NCBI GenBank assembly: GCA_944739405.2
Contig: OX123182.2
Span: 62,933,183-62,997,182 of the forward strand
DNA: 64,000 nucleotides
From: Euclidia mi
Taxonomy: Eukaryota > Arthropoda > Insecta > Lepidoptera > Erebidae
Direction: 5' to 3'
Both the position numbers and the translations under genes were made by a program. Every line of letters starts with the position of its first letter. Position 1 is the first letter of the stretch. The notes below the pieces were generated by a model. The model saw nothing but the letters and a program-made list of their open reading frames with translations, was not told the origin of the DNA and made no database searches. This document shows positions 21,546 to 33,418 of the stretch, one piece after another.

Positions 21546-22775
21546 ATGAAATTTGGGGGTGTAGGTGATTCAGTGATACAGTGTTCGGAAACTTGTAACA
21601 TTGAAATTAAATCGCGAGCCGATAATACGTTCAAAACACGCATCACTTGTTTTGTATTATCGCAAATAACGTCTATGGTGCCGGCTTTGTGTAAAATAAA
21701 CGCGCAGTTCTCAATTCCGGACAACATAAAGCTGGCGGATCCGCAGTTTTTAGATTTTAAAAACATAGATATTTTAAAAGGCGCAGATAGGTTTTGGGAT
21801 TTGTTGGCGGAAGGTAAAATGAGACTTCCCAATGGCCCTTACCTACAAAACACCAAGCTAGGCTGGATTATCTCTGGTTCGGTTACAAATAATACGCAGA
21901 ATGCGAGGCGCGTTCACTGTAATTTAAGTAGCTCTTTAGATTCTCAACTTCGCTTGTTTTGGGAGATCGAAGAGCCCCCTAAGGTCAGGGATACGCTGAC
22001 TCAGGAAGAGCGTGCATGTGAAGATCATTTCATTCGCACTACTATGCGCAATAGTGATGGAAGGTTTTGCGTACGCATTCCATTTAAGAAGTCTCCTGAT
22101 CTTTTAGGCGAATCGTATACGCAAGCTGAACGGCGTTTTTTCGCTTTAGAGAAACGTTTACAACGTTCATCCGATTACAAATTACTATATACGCAATTTA
22201 TGCAGGAATACCTGTCTTTAGGCCATATGAGCCCAGTGAGCTTTTATGAACCACCGTGCTATTTCATGCCGCATCACGGCGTGTTTAGGGAGCATAGCAC
22301 CACAACTAAGCTGCGCGTGGTTTTTGATGCCAGTGCACCTTCAGCTTCCGGTAAGTCACTCAATGACTTGCAAATTATAGGGCCTCCAATACAAGGCGAC
22401 TTAATTTCCATTCTTCTCCGCTTTAGAGAGTACAAGTTTGTTGCGTGCGCTGACGTCGAAAAAATGTTCCGAAATTGTTTAATCGCCGAAGACCAGCGCA
22501 AGCTTCAAATGATTCTGTGGCGCGAGGATCCGTTGAAACCCTTAGGTATTTACCAGTTGAATACCGTTTCGTACGGGACCGCTTCCGCACCTTTCATTAG
22601 TGTGCGGTGTTTAAAACAATTGGGGATGGAGTCTTCCAACCCTGGGGTTCAGCGAGCTATTCTGGAGGATATTTACGTAGACGATTTTATTACGACCCTA
22701 GATGATAAATCAGCTCTAATACAATTATGCACTGATATAAAGAACACGCTGAAGTCAGGTTGTTTTCTACTTTGA
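21546..22775 (+). pseudogene. BEL/Pao reverse transcriptase, main part
   Basis: A 409-codon frame: end of protease (GVGDSVIQCSET), linker (TKLGWIISGSV) and the RT domain. Visible RT blocks are STTTKLRVVFDASA, ADVEKMFRNCLI (first catalytic Asp), SYGTASAPF and IYVDDFIT (the YVDD catalytic pair). The frame stops at TGA 22773-22775 where relatives have an Arg-Lys-Trp sequence, consistent with a CGA to TGA change. Confidence 0.8.
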
Positions 22776-23126
22776 AAGTGGATTTATAACTTTCCATACG
22801 ATAGTGATGGACTGGCAAAACATTCAATAGAAATTAAATCTAACGAAAAAATAAGTACTAAGACTTTGGGCTTAAGCTGGAATAATGTCAACGATATATT
22901 TTATTTTAATACGCAATTTCATAATGACAACAAGCCAGTCACTAAAAGGTCTATCCTCTCGAATATTTCGCAAATTTTCGACCCTCTTGGTTTGTTGAGT
23001 GCAACCATAATTGTTGCAAAGGTGTTTCTTCAACAATTAATCTCTCACCTAGTTCACCACTGCATCAGGCCACTACTTACAAAATTCAAAGTACCGACGT
23101 CACGATCCGGTACAGTCACAAAGTAG
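22776..23126 (+). pseudogene. BEL/Pao RT thumb, after an in-frame stop
   Basis: Continues the RT frame: KWIYNF, then KTLGLSWNN and SILSNISQIFDPLGLL, a conserved BEL/Pao signature. From about 23045 the translation no longer matches the family, so the element was cut here; the last 25 codons to 23126 belong to other DNA. Confidence 0.65.
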
Positions 23127-23129
23127 GAA

Positions 23130-24650
23130 AATTGTGTGTTCCATTGGAAGAAACTTTAAACTACCCCTTTTTAAGTGCCATAGGTCTGCAGTATACACGT
23201 AGTTCGATAACATCTCGATTAAGTAGTAGGAAATCTTATGCTCCTATTAAGTCAGCTTCGTTTAGTTGTAAACTAATTTAAAGATATGGATGATAAATTA
23301 ACATGGATATATGCAAAAAAAATTTGATTGGATGATACATTTTCTCTAATTTTTAAAACTTATTATGCATTAATGTATAACGATCGATGTATAGTAATCT
23401 TGAGCGCAATACCATATTTTGTTAGAAAGGTGTTGTTAGAAAAAGAAGTGGCATAAGGTGATAATGGCTAATACATGTTACTAGATAAAAATAAGTTACT
23501 AAGTAGCTGTTCGAGATAACTATATACATAGAATACTTGGGACATCCACTTCATGCAATCTGGTCCTTGCGTCTGCACATTTCAGTGGCACCCACTTCTA
23601 CACGTATGATACACGATATAAGTTTATTTTACGAGCGACTTTCGGGATATTCGACCCATACATGACCGCCTTAGTTCTTTACAGTAAATAATCTGCTTAT
23701 AATCATTTTAGCCATCAATATATCAATAGCGTAGCAATTTCAAATTACGATGTCAAACTGTGTGTAAAATAATGACCAAGATCACTAAACCTATTTTACC
23801 AGCGATAGTAAAACTAACCCAATTTATGAGAGACACACAGTCTCGAAAACTTTACAAAAATAGCACGTAGAATCACATCAGATCCACATAACTGAATTAT
23901 GCGAATTTGGTCGAAGTAGAATCGCAACATTTTTCGTATACCTCCAGGGAATCATGCCCAGGCTTAAATAACGGGTAATATTAAATTTGCCAGAACCAGC
24001 TGTACACTCCTTTGAGAATAAGCACCGTGTAGTTTCCGTAGCGTTAATTTGCTTGTTTATCGCTTTGTGTACAAGCAACAACATGTTATTGACTGTCTCT
24101 TCTTCACTGTTTGCCAGTATTCTTTTTTGTTTTTGTTGGTTTGGCACCGACTTCAAAAACTAAGTATTTAGTTGAATTTAGTAAATAGTTTATGGGTGAA
24201 ATTCGAAAGGAAATTTGAGAGGATTAGGGATAGCGTATGTAAAAATTATTTCGTACCTTTCAGTGGGTCGATTTTTTGAAGGCGGTTCTCTTTTTTTTAA
24301 AAAGAAACTAAATGCTTTGTTAACATTTTTGTTGCGATTTTTAAGTTTTCATTTTCGTTTTTTTTTTTTCTTATTATTTTTTTATTTAAGGTTTGTTTTT
24401 ATAATGTAAACTAATTAAGTTTGATAACCCCAAAGTTATTTTTATACTAAACATATTTTCATAAAGATATTCGTAAAATAAATCAAATAATGGCTAATCT
24501 AGGCTTCGCTATATTCGTAGCTTGCACTACATCTATTGGTAATTGCATACTCGTTTCGTTTTTTAAAAAGGGTACGTTCGAATGGGTAAAACAGAAATCC
24601 GCTTTGTATTTTTGGTGTGAAAACGAAGTTTGAATATTGTAACCTAAGTA
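23130..24650. other. non-coding, nothing recognised
   Basis: AT-rich. A 92-codon minus-strand frame at 23878-24156 has no recognisable product and no coding context. Confidence 0.35.
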
Positions 24651-26600
24651 TCTATACTATAATAAAACTGTAGAGGTGAAAAAGTCTGTACATTAAAGAT
24701 ATTTTGGCGAAAATTAGCTAAAAATCTAGGAAAATGCTAAAAAGCAATACTTGATAATTTTTATAATTTATGTCTGTCTGTCTGTCCGACGTCTTTCCCT
24801 ATGTTGCTAAAGGTCTCTAAAATGGCGAAATTGATTTCAATAAAACTAACACTGATGTACGAAGGATACTCAAACCTATAAAATAGTATGTGTTACATCA
24901 CAATCGGTTGAGTGGTTTTCGGTGTACAGCTTGACCTCTCCTTTGTACGTAGTCCCAAACAAAACAGGGATCATCCAAAACTGGTTATCTATGTGATGCC
25001 ATCTATGATCATTATAAGTTTGTTAGTAAAAGTATAGTTAGTCTAAAAAGGTACCTTCGAAGTGTTTTATGGCTATTTACCCGACTTTAAAAAAGGAGGT
25101 GATTCTTAATTTCGTCAGTATATTTTAACGTATTTTCGATAAATAAATTACTGGACCCGAGGATATTTATAGTTATCCTTCCGAATTGTGTGATACGAGA
25201 GTGGTGTGGGGTAAAAGAAGATGTAGTGACAAGCATCGAGAAAGGCATGTTAAGATGGTTTGGGCACATGGAGAGGATGGATGACGAAAGACTGACAAAG
25301 AAGATATTTAAGGCAAGTGTGAATGGGACAGGACGAAGGGGAAGACCTAGGCGGACGTTCTCTGACCAGATTGGAGACATCCTAAAAAAAGGAAAGGTAA
25401 GAAGTACCCTTAACAGAAGAGCATGCATGAGAAACTTGATGGGAGTGAATGAAGCAAGAGGGGTATGTCAGGATCGTTGCAAATGGCGTCCCGTAGTCTC
25501 TGCATATCCCTCCGGGAAACAGGCGTGAGTCACACAGAGTGAGAGACCGATAGATGTCACTATTTTCAAATAATTTTCTAGCAAAATAAATGTTTCTTGC
25601 AAAAGAGACAATAATTATGTGTCGTGTATCTTTCTGTTATTAAAAAAATTATAGAGTACAAGCTTCTACTTTCGGTGAGGATAAGCAAAGTTTATTGTAT
25701 ACCAGCGGACGCCAGCAGCTACGCCTGCATTTTTTTTAATTTACCCGTTTTGGCCGATTCCGTGGGAATTTTGGGAAATCCCTTCTTAGTGCACCCCTAC
25801 GGTCCCCAAGGAACATACATGCCAAATTTCAGCTTCCTGCGCCCAATAGTTTCGGCTGTAGCGTGTCTGTCAGTCAGTCAGTAACGCAAGGATTTTATAT
25901 ATTAAGATAATATTCGGCACTTTCATAAACAAAAAGTCTCTGAGTCAAAATTTATTACAAAGTCTACATAATTTAAACGGTCAATCCCATTTATTTAAAA
26001 TTACTATGTTTATATAATAGTTATATAATCATTTCATTTTATTTTAAATGATAAAAACAATTACTATAGATCCTTTTTTCAATAAATTGTCCATTAGTCC
26101 ATATTATTTGCGTTTTCTGAATGGCGGTGTTAAGATTCGCCATGGATTGACGAGGTTCTCGGTTAATTTTCTTTCGTTTTCGTCGGATTGGTGCCTTAGT
26201 CGTTTCTATTGAATAATGAATGTGGATGTGTTTCTTTGATTTCTTTCGTTCGTTGGTGTTCTGTACTTATACAGGTGTCTCATTATTCCCAAATTCCCAC
26301 ACCTCACGTACGTGGGAATCCGTGGGTGGGAGACTGAGGCCTGAATTCAGCTAACTCTTGAGTAACTCAACGGGGCTATCTTACTTTCGGCAGGGCTGAA
26401 TATTCGTAGCCCTGTGTGTATTTTCTAAACAAATCGCAGGGACAGACTTGAAACAGCTGGAATCGACCTCCGAACATGTTGTTTTTCACATGGTCAGTTA
26501 TATGTGGCATGTTCACGAATAAGCGGTAAAAATAATATTTTACATGTTCTATATGAAGGTGGTAAAACAGATAATGTTGTGTATAAAGAAAGTCTCTAAT
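24651..26600 (+). mobile_element. Helitron-type element, left copy of an inverted pair
   Basis: Starts TCTATACTATAATAAAACTG after A (24650). It matches the minus-strand copy at 29751-32110 along its length: 24651-25085, 25540-25640 and 25905-26600 are the shared blocks. Insertions separate them: 25086-25535, including a LINE tail, and 25640-25905, an unrecognised repeat with CAGTCAGTCAGTAACGCAAGG. The 3' end is replaced near 26600 by other Helitron-type sequence. No Rep/helicase. Confidence 0.65.
25182..25534 (+). mobile_element. 3' fragment of the RTE-like LINE
   Basis: An open frame (25190-25528) equals the last 112 codons of the LINE ORF2: VKEDVVTSIEKGMLRWFGH, RRGRPRRTFSDQIGDILKKG and AYPSGKQA with TGA at 25526-25528. 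This is the post-RT tail of that family. The (TATG)n end is lost. The frame is intact but is only a 5'-truncated copy. Confidence 0.75.
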
Positions 26601-26719
26601 GATGTCCCTACTATCTCTACTTCCCTTCTAATATTATAAATTCGAAAGTGTGTATGTTTGTATGTATGTATGTTCCGTTTGCACGCTAAAACGGTTGAAC
26701 CGATGTTGTTGAAATTTAA

Positions 26720-28291
26720 TCCTACTAATATTGTAAATGTGAAAGTTTGTGAAGATGTATGTATAGATGGATGGATGGATGTATGAATGGATGTTTGTTA
26801 CTCTTTCACGCAAAAACTACTGAACGGATTTGGATGAAACTTTAGAGTAATATAATTTATACATCAGAATAACACATAGGCTACAATTTATAAAGATTTT
26901 GTATAATGTTGCCATAATATAAGGAAAAGTATCAACTAAATCGGCAAAAATCCTGAACTCTGAAAGCTGTCTTCGCGTACGTTGCCTAAACCGTAAAAGT
27001 TACTTGAAGATAATGTACGGTGACAATGTTTATCATAGAGGCTCATTATGAAAAATTCAAGATGGCTGCCATCACAAAATGGCGGATTACTTATTTTCCA
27101 CAAAATACCTCAATACGGGTACCAAATAAAAGGGCTTGATTCGTAGAATAGAGCTCACTATAAAAAATCCAAGATGGCTGTCGCCGCAAAATGGCTGATT
27201 ACATATTTGCCACAAATACCTCAATATGGGAATCGAATGAAAGGGGTTGATTGGTGGAATAGGCTCACTATGAAAATTCCAATATGGCTTCCGCCACAAA
27301 ATGGCTGATTACATATTTTACACAAATACCTCAATATGGGAATCAAATGAAAGGGCTTGATTGGTAGAATAGACCTAACTATTAAAAATCCAAGATGGCC
27401 GCCGCCACAAAATGTCGGATAACTTATTTTCCACAAATACCTCAATATGGGTATCGAATAAAAGGGCTTGATTGGTAGAACAGACCTCACTATGAAAACA
27501 GAATGATAAGTATTAACAAACAAAACTAAAAACTTAAAAATAAAATAAACCAAAAAAAAAAATTAATTTTCGGCGTAGCGTATCCAGGATAAACATTATG
27601 ATAGAAATTTCACGTGCTCAACGATTTTATATTTGTCTGATTAATACCCGGGATTGATGAGAAGTTTGGTGCGATCTGGCAGCTAGGACTTACCGAATTA
27701 CTTTTTAGCTTTTGGTACATAAACTAACTAGCTCATTTTTATTGTAATAAAACAGTGTAACACAAAAAATATGTTTTTTACAATGCTCATTCTAGAGTAG
27801 TGTAGTTATCAAATTGTTTTCAAAATTGATAGATTTATTGCCTTTAGTATTTAATGTAGATGAACTTTGTCTTTACAGTAAGTAGTTTGGACGAATAGTT
27901 TAGAAGTTATTTCGATATAATTGATATAAGCGCAGCGTCATTCAAAGCGCTTAACTATGAGTTGGCGCGCAGCGGGGCAGAGGGGCGGTCTGATTATGTA
28001 CTTTGTGGTAATGCTTTCAGTTTTTATTTTTGCTGCTATTCTATTCAGTAGATACATAAGCTCTTCAATAACTTTAATAATATACCTACATACTAATCTT
28101 TACCTAAAGTTTGACGACTATGAAAACAAAAGTAATTTTAAGTAGGTATTATTTGTTTGTATGTTTGCTACACGGCTAATGTGCAGATCAGTTTGTGATG
28201 AAATTTGATATGGATAGTCTGAAACCTGGGGAAGTACAAAGGCTACTCTTTATTAAAATTTCATGCGGGCGAAGCCACGGGCGAAAGCTAG
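26720..28291 (+). mobile_element. Helitron-type sequences, nested, ending at CTAG
   Basis: A TC start after A at 26720-26721 (TCCTACTAATATTGTAAATG), preceded by a similar truncated start at about 26630, leads into AAACTACTGAACGGATTTGG. The segment ends in GCGGGCGAAGCCACGGGCGA, AAG, CTAG (28288-28291) plus T. The tandem repeat at 27020-27500 lies within it. Whether start and end belong to one copy is uncertain. 27540-28140 has no recognised coding sequence. Confidence 0.4.
27020..27500. repeat. tandem repeat, about 111-bp unit, four copies
   Basis: Copies of CAAGATGGCTGCC/CCACAAAATGGCTGATTAC/CCTCAATATGGGAATC recur with spacings of 112, 110 and 111 bp (GATGG at 27061, 27173, 27283 and 27394). 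The period is 37 codons, which explains long repetitive open frames on the minus strand that are not genes. Confidence 0.8.
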
Positions 28292-29364
28292 TTATTTATA
28301 AATATAAAATGTAAGCCATCAGCGTTACCGTAGGTGCATGGATATCACACTGCAACGCAGGGGTAACTTGATTGGAGGGGCATACGATAGACACATATTA
28401 TAATACAAATTATTCACCGCACTGCCTGCAAATGTGCTGAGGACATTTGCTGGTGGCCGCACATAACTACGGAATCGAATTACAGCAACCACAAGTCGTA
28501 TTCATCGCTCAATACGACAGGATAGTACGTGCAGTGAAGAAATGAAAGATAACGTTTTTTAGATAGTAGAAGCTCATTGATTTCAACATAAATGGGTGGG
28601 CTCGACTGGCGTAGTACTTACTACCCTCTTACAGAATATGCAAGTAACGGTATCTATACCATTGCATTTCTTTCGTTCAGTGAGAGTGCCAGAGGCTCCA
28701 TCCACTTCCCTTTCTTCCTCACCCGTACTCCACCAGCCTCTTATTCCTTCTTCCATCCCAAAGGCAGGCGACGCATGTCTCTGGTGTTGTTGTCGTCCAC
28801 AGGCGGTAGTCATGGCTTACCATCAGGCGATCTGTCACATTCAGAAACGTTAATTTCAAACGGGATGCTGAACACTGTTTCACAACAACATGGGAACACG
28901 ATCGTCAGCAAAATAAAGGTTAACGAAGAACAAAATAACGCATTGTGGCTGTGTAAATGTTGTTCTTGTTGTGTTGCGAGTTACATACATTAGAATTAAT
29001 AATCTACATATGGGGCTAGTTGCCGAAACTCGCAGTTTGTGAAGGCACCGCTGAGCATTTGAGTTTTCGTAACTAGAGCAACGTAAGGGCGGAACGTAAA
29101 GGCAAAAGAGGGCTTCTTTATAGCCTTAAAACAAGGAGGTACTTAATTATCGTACACGACTTAGATCCATCTTTAAATAATTGTCGTAATTGTACTGTCT
29201 GTAAATTGTTAACAAGGAAGGAATGTTTATTTTATTTTCTATAAAGATATATTTACACGTTCACAATTTTACTCGAATGTAACCAATTAAACAGACAGAG
29301 GCAAATCATAAATCAAAACTTGTCCAACTATGTTTTAATATCAGTCTAATTGAAATACAAAGGA
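28292..29364. other. non-coding; old repeat patch
   Basis: 28600-28850 resembles a dispersed repeat (GGCGGTAGTCATGGCTTACC, ATCAGGCGATC) related to the motif at 38085-38130 and 40025-40060. The rest is unrecognised. Confidence 0.3.
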
Positions 29365-29430
29365 GTTGATTTCAGGCAAACATATTGCTGTTACCGGGCG
29401 CAAACAGCAATGTGTTTGCCTGAAATCAAC
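29365..29430. repeat. inverted repeat, 28-bp arms, 10-bp loop
   Basis: Arms 29365-29392 and 29403-29430 pair at 27 of 28 positions around the loop ACCGGGCGCA. Immediately after it (29434-29443) the arm motif GCCTGAAAT recurs once more. Confidence 0.85.
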
Positions 29431-30439
29431 CGTGCCTGAAATTCCGTGTTGCAAACAAAAATTCCAATTGGGGAAATATTAAATTATACAAAATATAAAA
29501 ATTTGAATCAGCATAAAACTATTAACAATGTGCGCTTTTGCATATAGTATTAGGAGAAGAAGGTAATATAGGCAAAGAAAGAATATTAATAAGAGTTTAT
29601 TAATGTCATGAAAATTAAATAATCATAATCTCATCATAACTCATAATCTCTGAAAATGAGTGCAACGGCGATATTTTATTGGAGCACTATTACCAGGATC
29701 GACTCTATTAAGACCAAGTTTTCAATCCAAGAAAAGATTTTTAATAATTACTAGCTGTGCCCGCGACTTCGTTCGCGTACATGTTGGAATTTAATTAGCA
29801 TGACATTTATCCCAAGAGTAAATAATATTTATAGATTTTATATGAATATTATATAACTAATATATATCTTTAGAGAATTTCTTTTTACACAACATTAACT
29901 GTTTTACCACCTTCACATAGAACAAGTAAATTTTTACAAAATTTTTACCGCTCACTCGTGAACATGCCACATATAACTGATCATGTGAAAAACAACATGT
30001 TCGGATGTCGATTCCAGCTGTTTCAAGTGTGCTGTGCCCTGCGATTTATCTAGAAAATACACACAGGACTACGAATATCCAACCCTGCCGAAAGTAAGAT
30101 AGCCCTGTTGAGTAATTCAAGAGGTATCTGAATTCAGGCCTCAGTCTAAAGATTCCCACGTACGTGACGTGAGGAGTGGGAGATTGGGAATAATGAGACA
30201 ATGAGACACCTGTATAAGAACAGAACACGAACGAACGAAAGAAATCAAAGAAACACTATAACATACAAGAATCAAAAATTCATAAGTAACGTCAAATATA
30301 CAATCTACGTAATCCAACGACTACGAAAGCAAATTATCCGAGAACCTCATCAATCCTCGTATAATTTTAACACCGCCATTCAGAAAATGACGTCATTTGC
30401 TCAGCGAAGGTTGTATCTATTTTTAAGTATTGGTACAAT

Positions 30440-31064
30440 AACCAAAAGAACACTGTACGATGGGCAGGCTCTTTTTCTCTTCAACCTATACATAAATAAA
30501 CTTATCTGTTGTGTAATATGTTGGGCCCACAGGTTCACACACTGCAGTAACGCAGTAAAAGTAACACTTTTTAAATCCTATTGCCAAGCCTTGTACACAT
30601 AAAGCCTGTGGGTTAACTATACATTGGGAGCTTACAGCGCCTTACGTGTCCAATATAACAACGCGTTTAGAGTGCTATTGGGGCTGCCGCGATTTTGTAG
30701 CGCGTCGAGCATGTTTGCGGAAGCTCACACAGATGGTTTTCATGCCGTTATAAGAAAGCAATGCGCATCACTGTTAAATCGTGTCAGGTCCAGCCACAAT
30801 GGCGTGCTAAGCGTGTTCGTGGATAGTTGGGACTCTCCACTACTGCGCCACTGGATACGTCTGCACACTGAACTTTGATAAGTGGGCAGCTTTTTCTCTG
30901 TGTCCTACAAATTTTAAATGTTTTTTTTTTTCGGTGTTTGTTCTTTTTAATTTTCTTTTGGCTTGTGTAAATTGTATAAGTATGGATTTGCTTGTAATTT
31001 TAAATTGTGTTAACCTATGGACTAATGTCTGAAATAAATGTCTATTATTATTATACCTATTATT
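30440..31064 (+). mobile_element. non-LTR retrotransposon 3' fragment
   Basis: A decayed frame (30480-30860) includes ALRVQYNNAFRVLLGLPRFC and KQCASLLNRVRS, matching the C-terminal part of the LINE protein at 40308-41325. The 3' UTR ends AATGTCTATTATTATTATA. Stops and shifts interrupt the frame (such as TAA at about 30601). Confidence 0.65.
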
Positions 31065-31078
31065 ATTCAACGCCATCT

Positions 31079-31310
31079 CATCATCATCAGCCTTTAACAG
31101 TCCACTGCTGGACTAGGCCTCTCCTTTGAAAGGAGGAATTGGCCTACTATACCACGCTGGCCAAACGGGTTGGTATAGGGTTTGCATCAAGTTTTCCTTC
31201 TCTTACAGTGCTGTTCTATGCATAATATGGTCCCTCTGTCGGCTCTTACGACACCCATGGGATGATATGGGGTGGTGACATTCCGTATTCTTAATCCGTC
31301 ACCACACGAA
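31079..31310 (-). mobile_element. SINE family B, 12-bp target duplication
   Basis: Perfect TCAACGCCATCT repeats (31067-31078 and 31311-31322) delimit a 232-bp element. On the minus strand: head TCGTGTGGTGACGGATTAAG, end CAGCAGTGGACTGTTAAAGG then CTGATGATGATG. Confidence 0.85.
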
Positions 31311-32110
31311 TCAACGCCATCTATGTTTACATAATTATATTAACCGACCGAGATAGAAAATAATATGAACTAATCGACAATTTATTGAAAAAAGGATCTA
31401 TAGTCATTGTATTTATCATTTAAAATAAATAATAATGAAATGATTAAGTATATAACTATTATATAAACATAATAATTTGAAATAAATGAGATTGACCATT
31501 TAAATTAAGTGGACATTGTAATAAATTTTAACACAGAGACTTTTTGTTTATGAAAGTGCCGAATATTATACTCTATTATTATTTTAATAACAGAAAGATA
31601 CCCGACACATAATTATTGCCTTTTTTGCAAGAAAAATTTATTTTGCTAGAAAATTATTTGAAAATAGTGACATCTATCGGTCGGTAAACAGCCATAAAAC
31701 ACTTTGAAGGTACCTATTTAGACTAACTATACTTTTACTAACAAACTTGTAATGATCATAGATGGCACCACATATAAAACCAGTTTTGGATGATCTCTGT
31801 TTTGTTTGGGACTACGTACAAAGGAGAGGTCAAGCTGTACACCGAAAACCACTCAACCGATTGTGATATAACATATACTATTTTATGGGTTTGAGTATCC
31901 TTTGTACATGAGTGTAAGATTTATTGAAATCAATTTCGTCATTTTAGAGATCTTTAGCAATATAGGGAAAGACAGACAGATAGACATAAATTTTAAAAAA
32001 TATCAAGTATTGCTTTTTAGCATTTTCCTAGATTTTTAGATTATTTGCGCCAAAATATCTTTACTGTACAGACTTTTTCACCTCTACAGTTTTATTATAC
32101 ATAGTATAGA

Positions 32111-33113
32111 TAACGCAATGAAGTTAAAATATAGGTTGAAAGTTTGTTGGAAAGCTCTCAGATCAAAAGCTAGCACTGTGAATATGCGGACAATCGCTAG
32201 TTGTTGAAATTCACACAAGAATTTATTTTAATCAAAACCTTCACAGCAAAACTGTGCGTAAATTTTCTCATATCATTAATTACTTCCCGAAGTGCTCCAA
32301 ACTACTGCTTTATGTGCCAGTTAAAACGACGTATGATGTAACTTTAATACGTTATCTCGTGATTACAGTCGTTACTTTGAAATGGTGTCATTCGACTATC
32401 ATTTGAAATAATTTTGAATGCTTGAGTGAAAAGCACCCCTCGTTATGAAGGTCAATAGCTATCTTAACAATAACCTACTATTGTGATTAGTTGGATAGTA
32501 ACCTGCAGGCTCGTAGGTAGGGTTTTGTTGGACAAATTCTGGTCACCCTTATCAATTCGTATTGTTCAGCTGACAACGACGTGATAGACGTTTGTGGGAT
32601 ATCATTTTACAATTTATTAGCTGTTGCTAACAGCTTTGATGGTACTGTTATTGTCATAGGTGCTCGTTTGTATTCTCTGGTAACCTAGTGGCAGGTTTAC
32701 CCTAATCACCAACTTAGCCGAGTTTGGGGCTTGGTAGAAGCAGAATCTTAGTTTGCCCCTAAAGACATTCAGGCCCTTTCCACTTAAAGTACTGCGGTTT
32801 TCCTACTTTTGAACGTAGTGTAGTGTGGCATATGGAAAGTGACTGCGCCAAATAGGAGCTTGACTGCTACGCAAGTTAACCTGAAATCTCGAATGCGGAT
32901 CCATGTCATGAATTAACGTTGAAATAAATAAGACCGTCACGTAATTGTTTTTGCTACGTGTATTTTCCATGACAATCTTCCATTTTGACATGCTTCTGAG
33001 TACAGATGTCGTTCGAAGAAAATCGGTGACCAGAGTCAACTGCTCAGGAGCAAAGACTACAATATATATACGGGTATAGACAGGAAACTCTCTCAATTCA
33101 CATTTATTTTAAC
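32111..33113. other. non-coding, nothing recognised
   Basis: No supported gene. It separates the Helitron from the P-like element. Confidence 0.35.
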
Positions 33114-33142
33114 AAGCGCCATCTAGTTTCCAGCTACCAGAA
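33114..33142. repeat. candidate terminal inverted repeat, 3' side of the P-like element
   Basis: AAGCGCCATC (33114-33123) plus CTACCAGAA (33134-33142); inverted partner at 44880-44908. Confidence 0.4.
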
Positions 33143-33418
33143 ACCGCTGACATGTAATGTTATACATATCTATAGTTATATTTATAAAACCTGTACTGCC
33201 TGTACGGTTGTATATATGCAACTATAGTTATAGATAAATGATTGTACAAATCCTATAAGTACATTTTGCAAAAAAATGAAAATCACCATTTGTTTTGCAA
33301 AAAAGATATTAACTAAAGTAAAAAATTCTTCAGCTGAACTGAAAGATAATTATTAGGGAATATCAGTAATAAAACAAGTAACTTTGTCATATATGTTGTT
33401 TAATAATATAATGAATAA

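Larger units (their letters stand above)
19863..23045 (+). mobile_element. BEL/Pao LTR retrotransposon, 3'-truncated
   Basis: Gag, protease and reverse transcriptase of a BEL/Pao element lie in order on the plus strand. Homology stops soon after the RT thumb (QIFDPLGLLSATIIVAKVFLQ, ending about 23040), so RNase H, integrase and the 3' LTR are missing, and no 5' LTR was found. The family is shared with the minus-strand copy at 50206-54330. Confidence 0.85.
29751..32110 (-). mobile_element. Helitron-type element, right copy of an inverted pair
   Basis: On the minus strand it starts TC (32110-32109) and ends GCGAACGAAGTCGCGGGCAC, AG, CTAG (29754-29751), with A at 29750 and T at 32111. It shares blocks with 24651-26600 in opposite orientation and adds the 3' end that copy lacks. 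It is interrupted by a LINE fragment (about 30400-31064) and a SINE (31079-31310). No Rep/helicase. Confidence 0.7.

Noticed and set aside
23878..24156. 92-codon minus-strand frame
   Set aside because: No recognised motif, no neighbours, ordinary AT-rich codon make-up.
27020..27500. CRISPR-like array
   Set aside because: Whole units repeat without unique spacers, and the setting is a eukaryotic Helitron.
27221..27553. 110-codon repetitive protein
   Set aside because: It is produced by the 111-bp tandem repeat, whose period is a multiple of three.
28592..28993. 133-codon frame on the plus strand with competing frames on both strands
   Set aside because: It overlaps a dispersed-repeat patch; three frames overlap and none has a domain.
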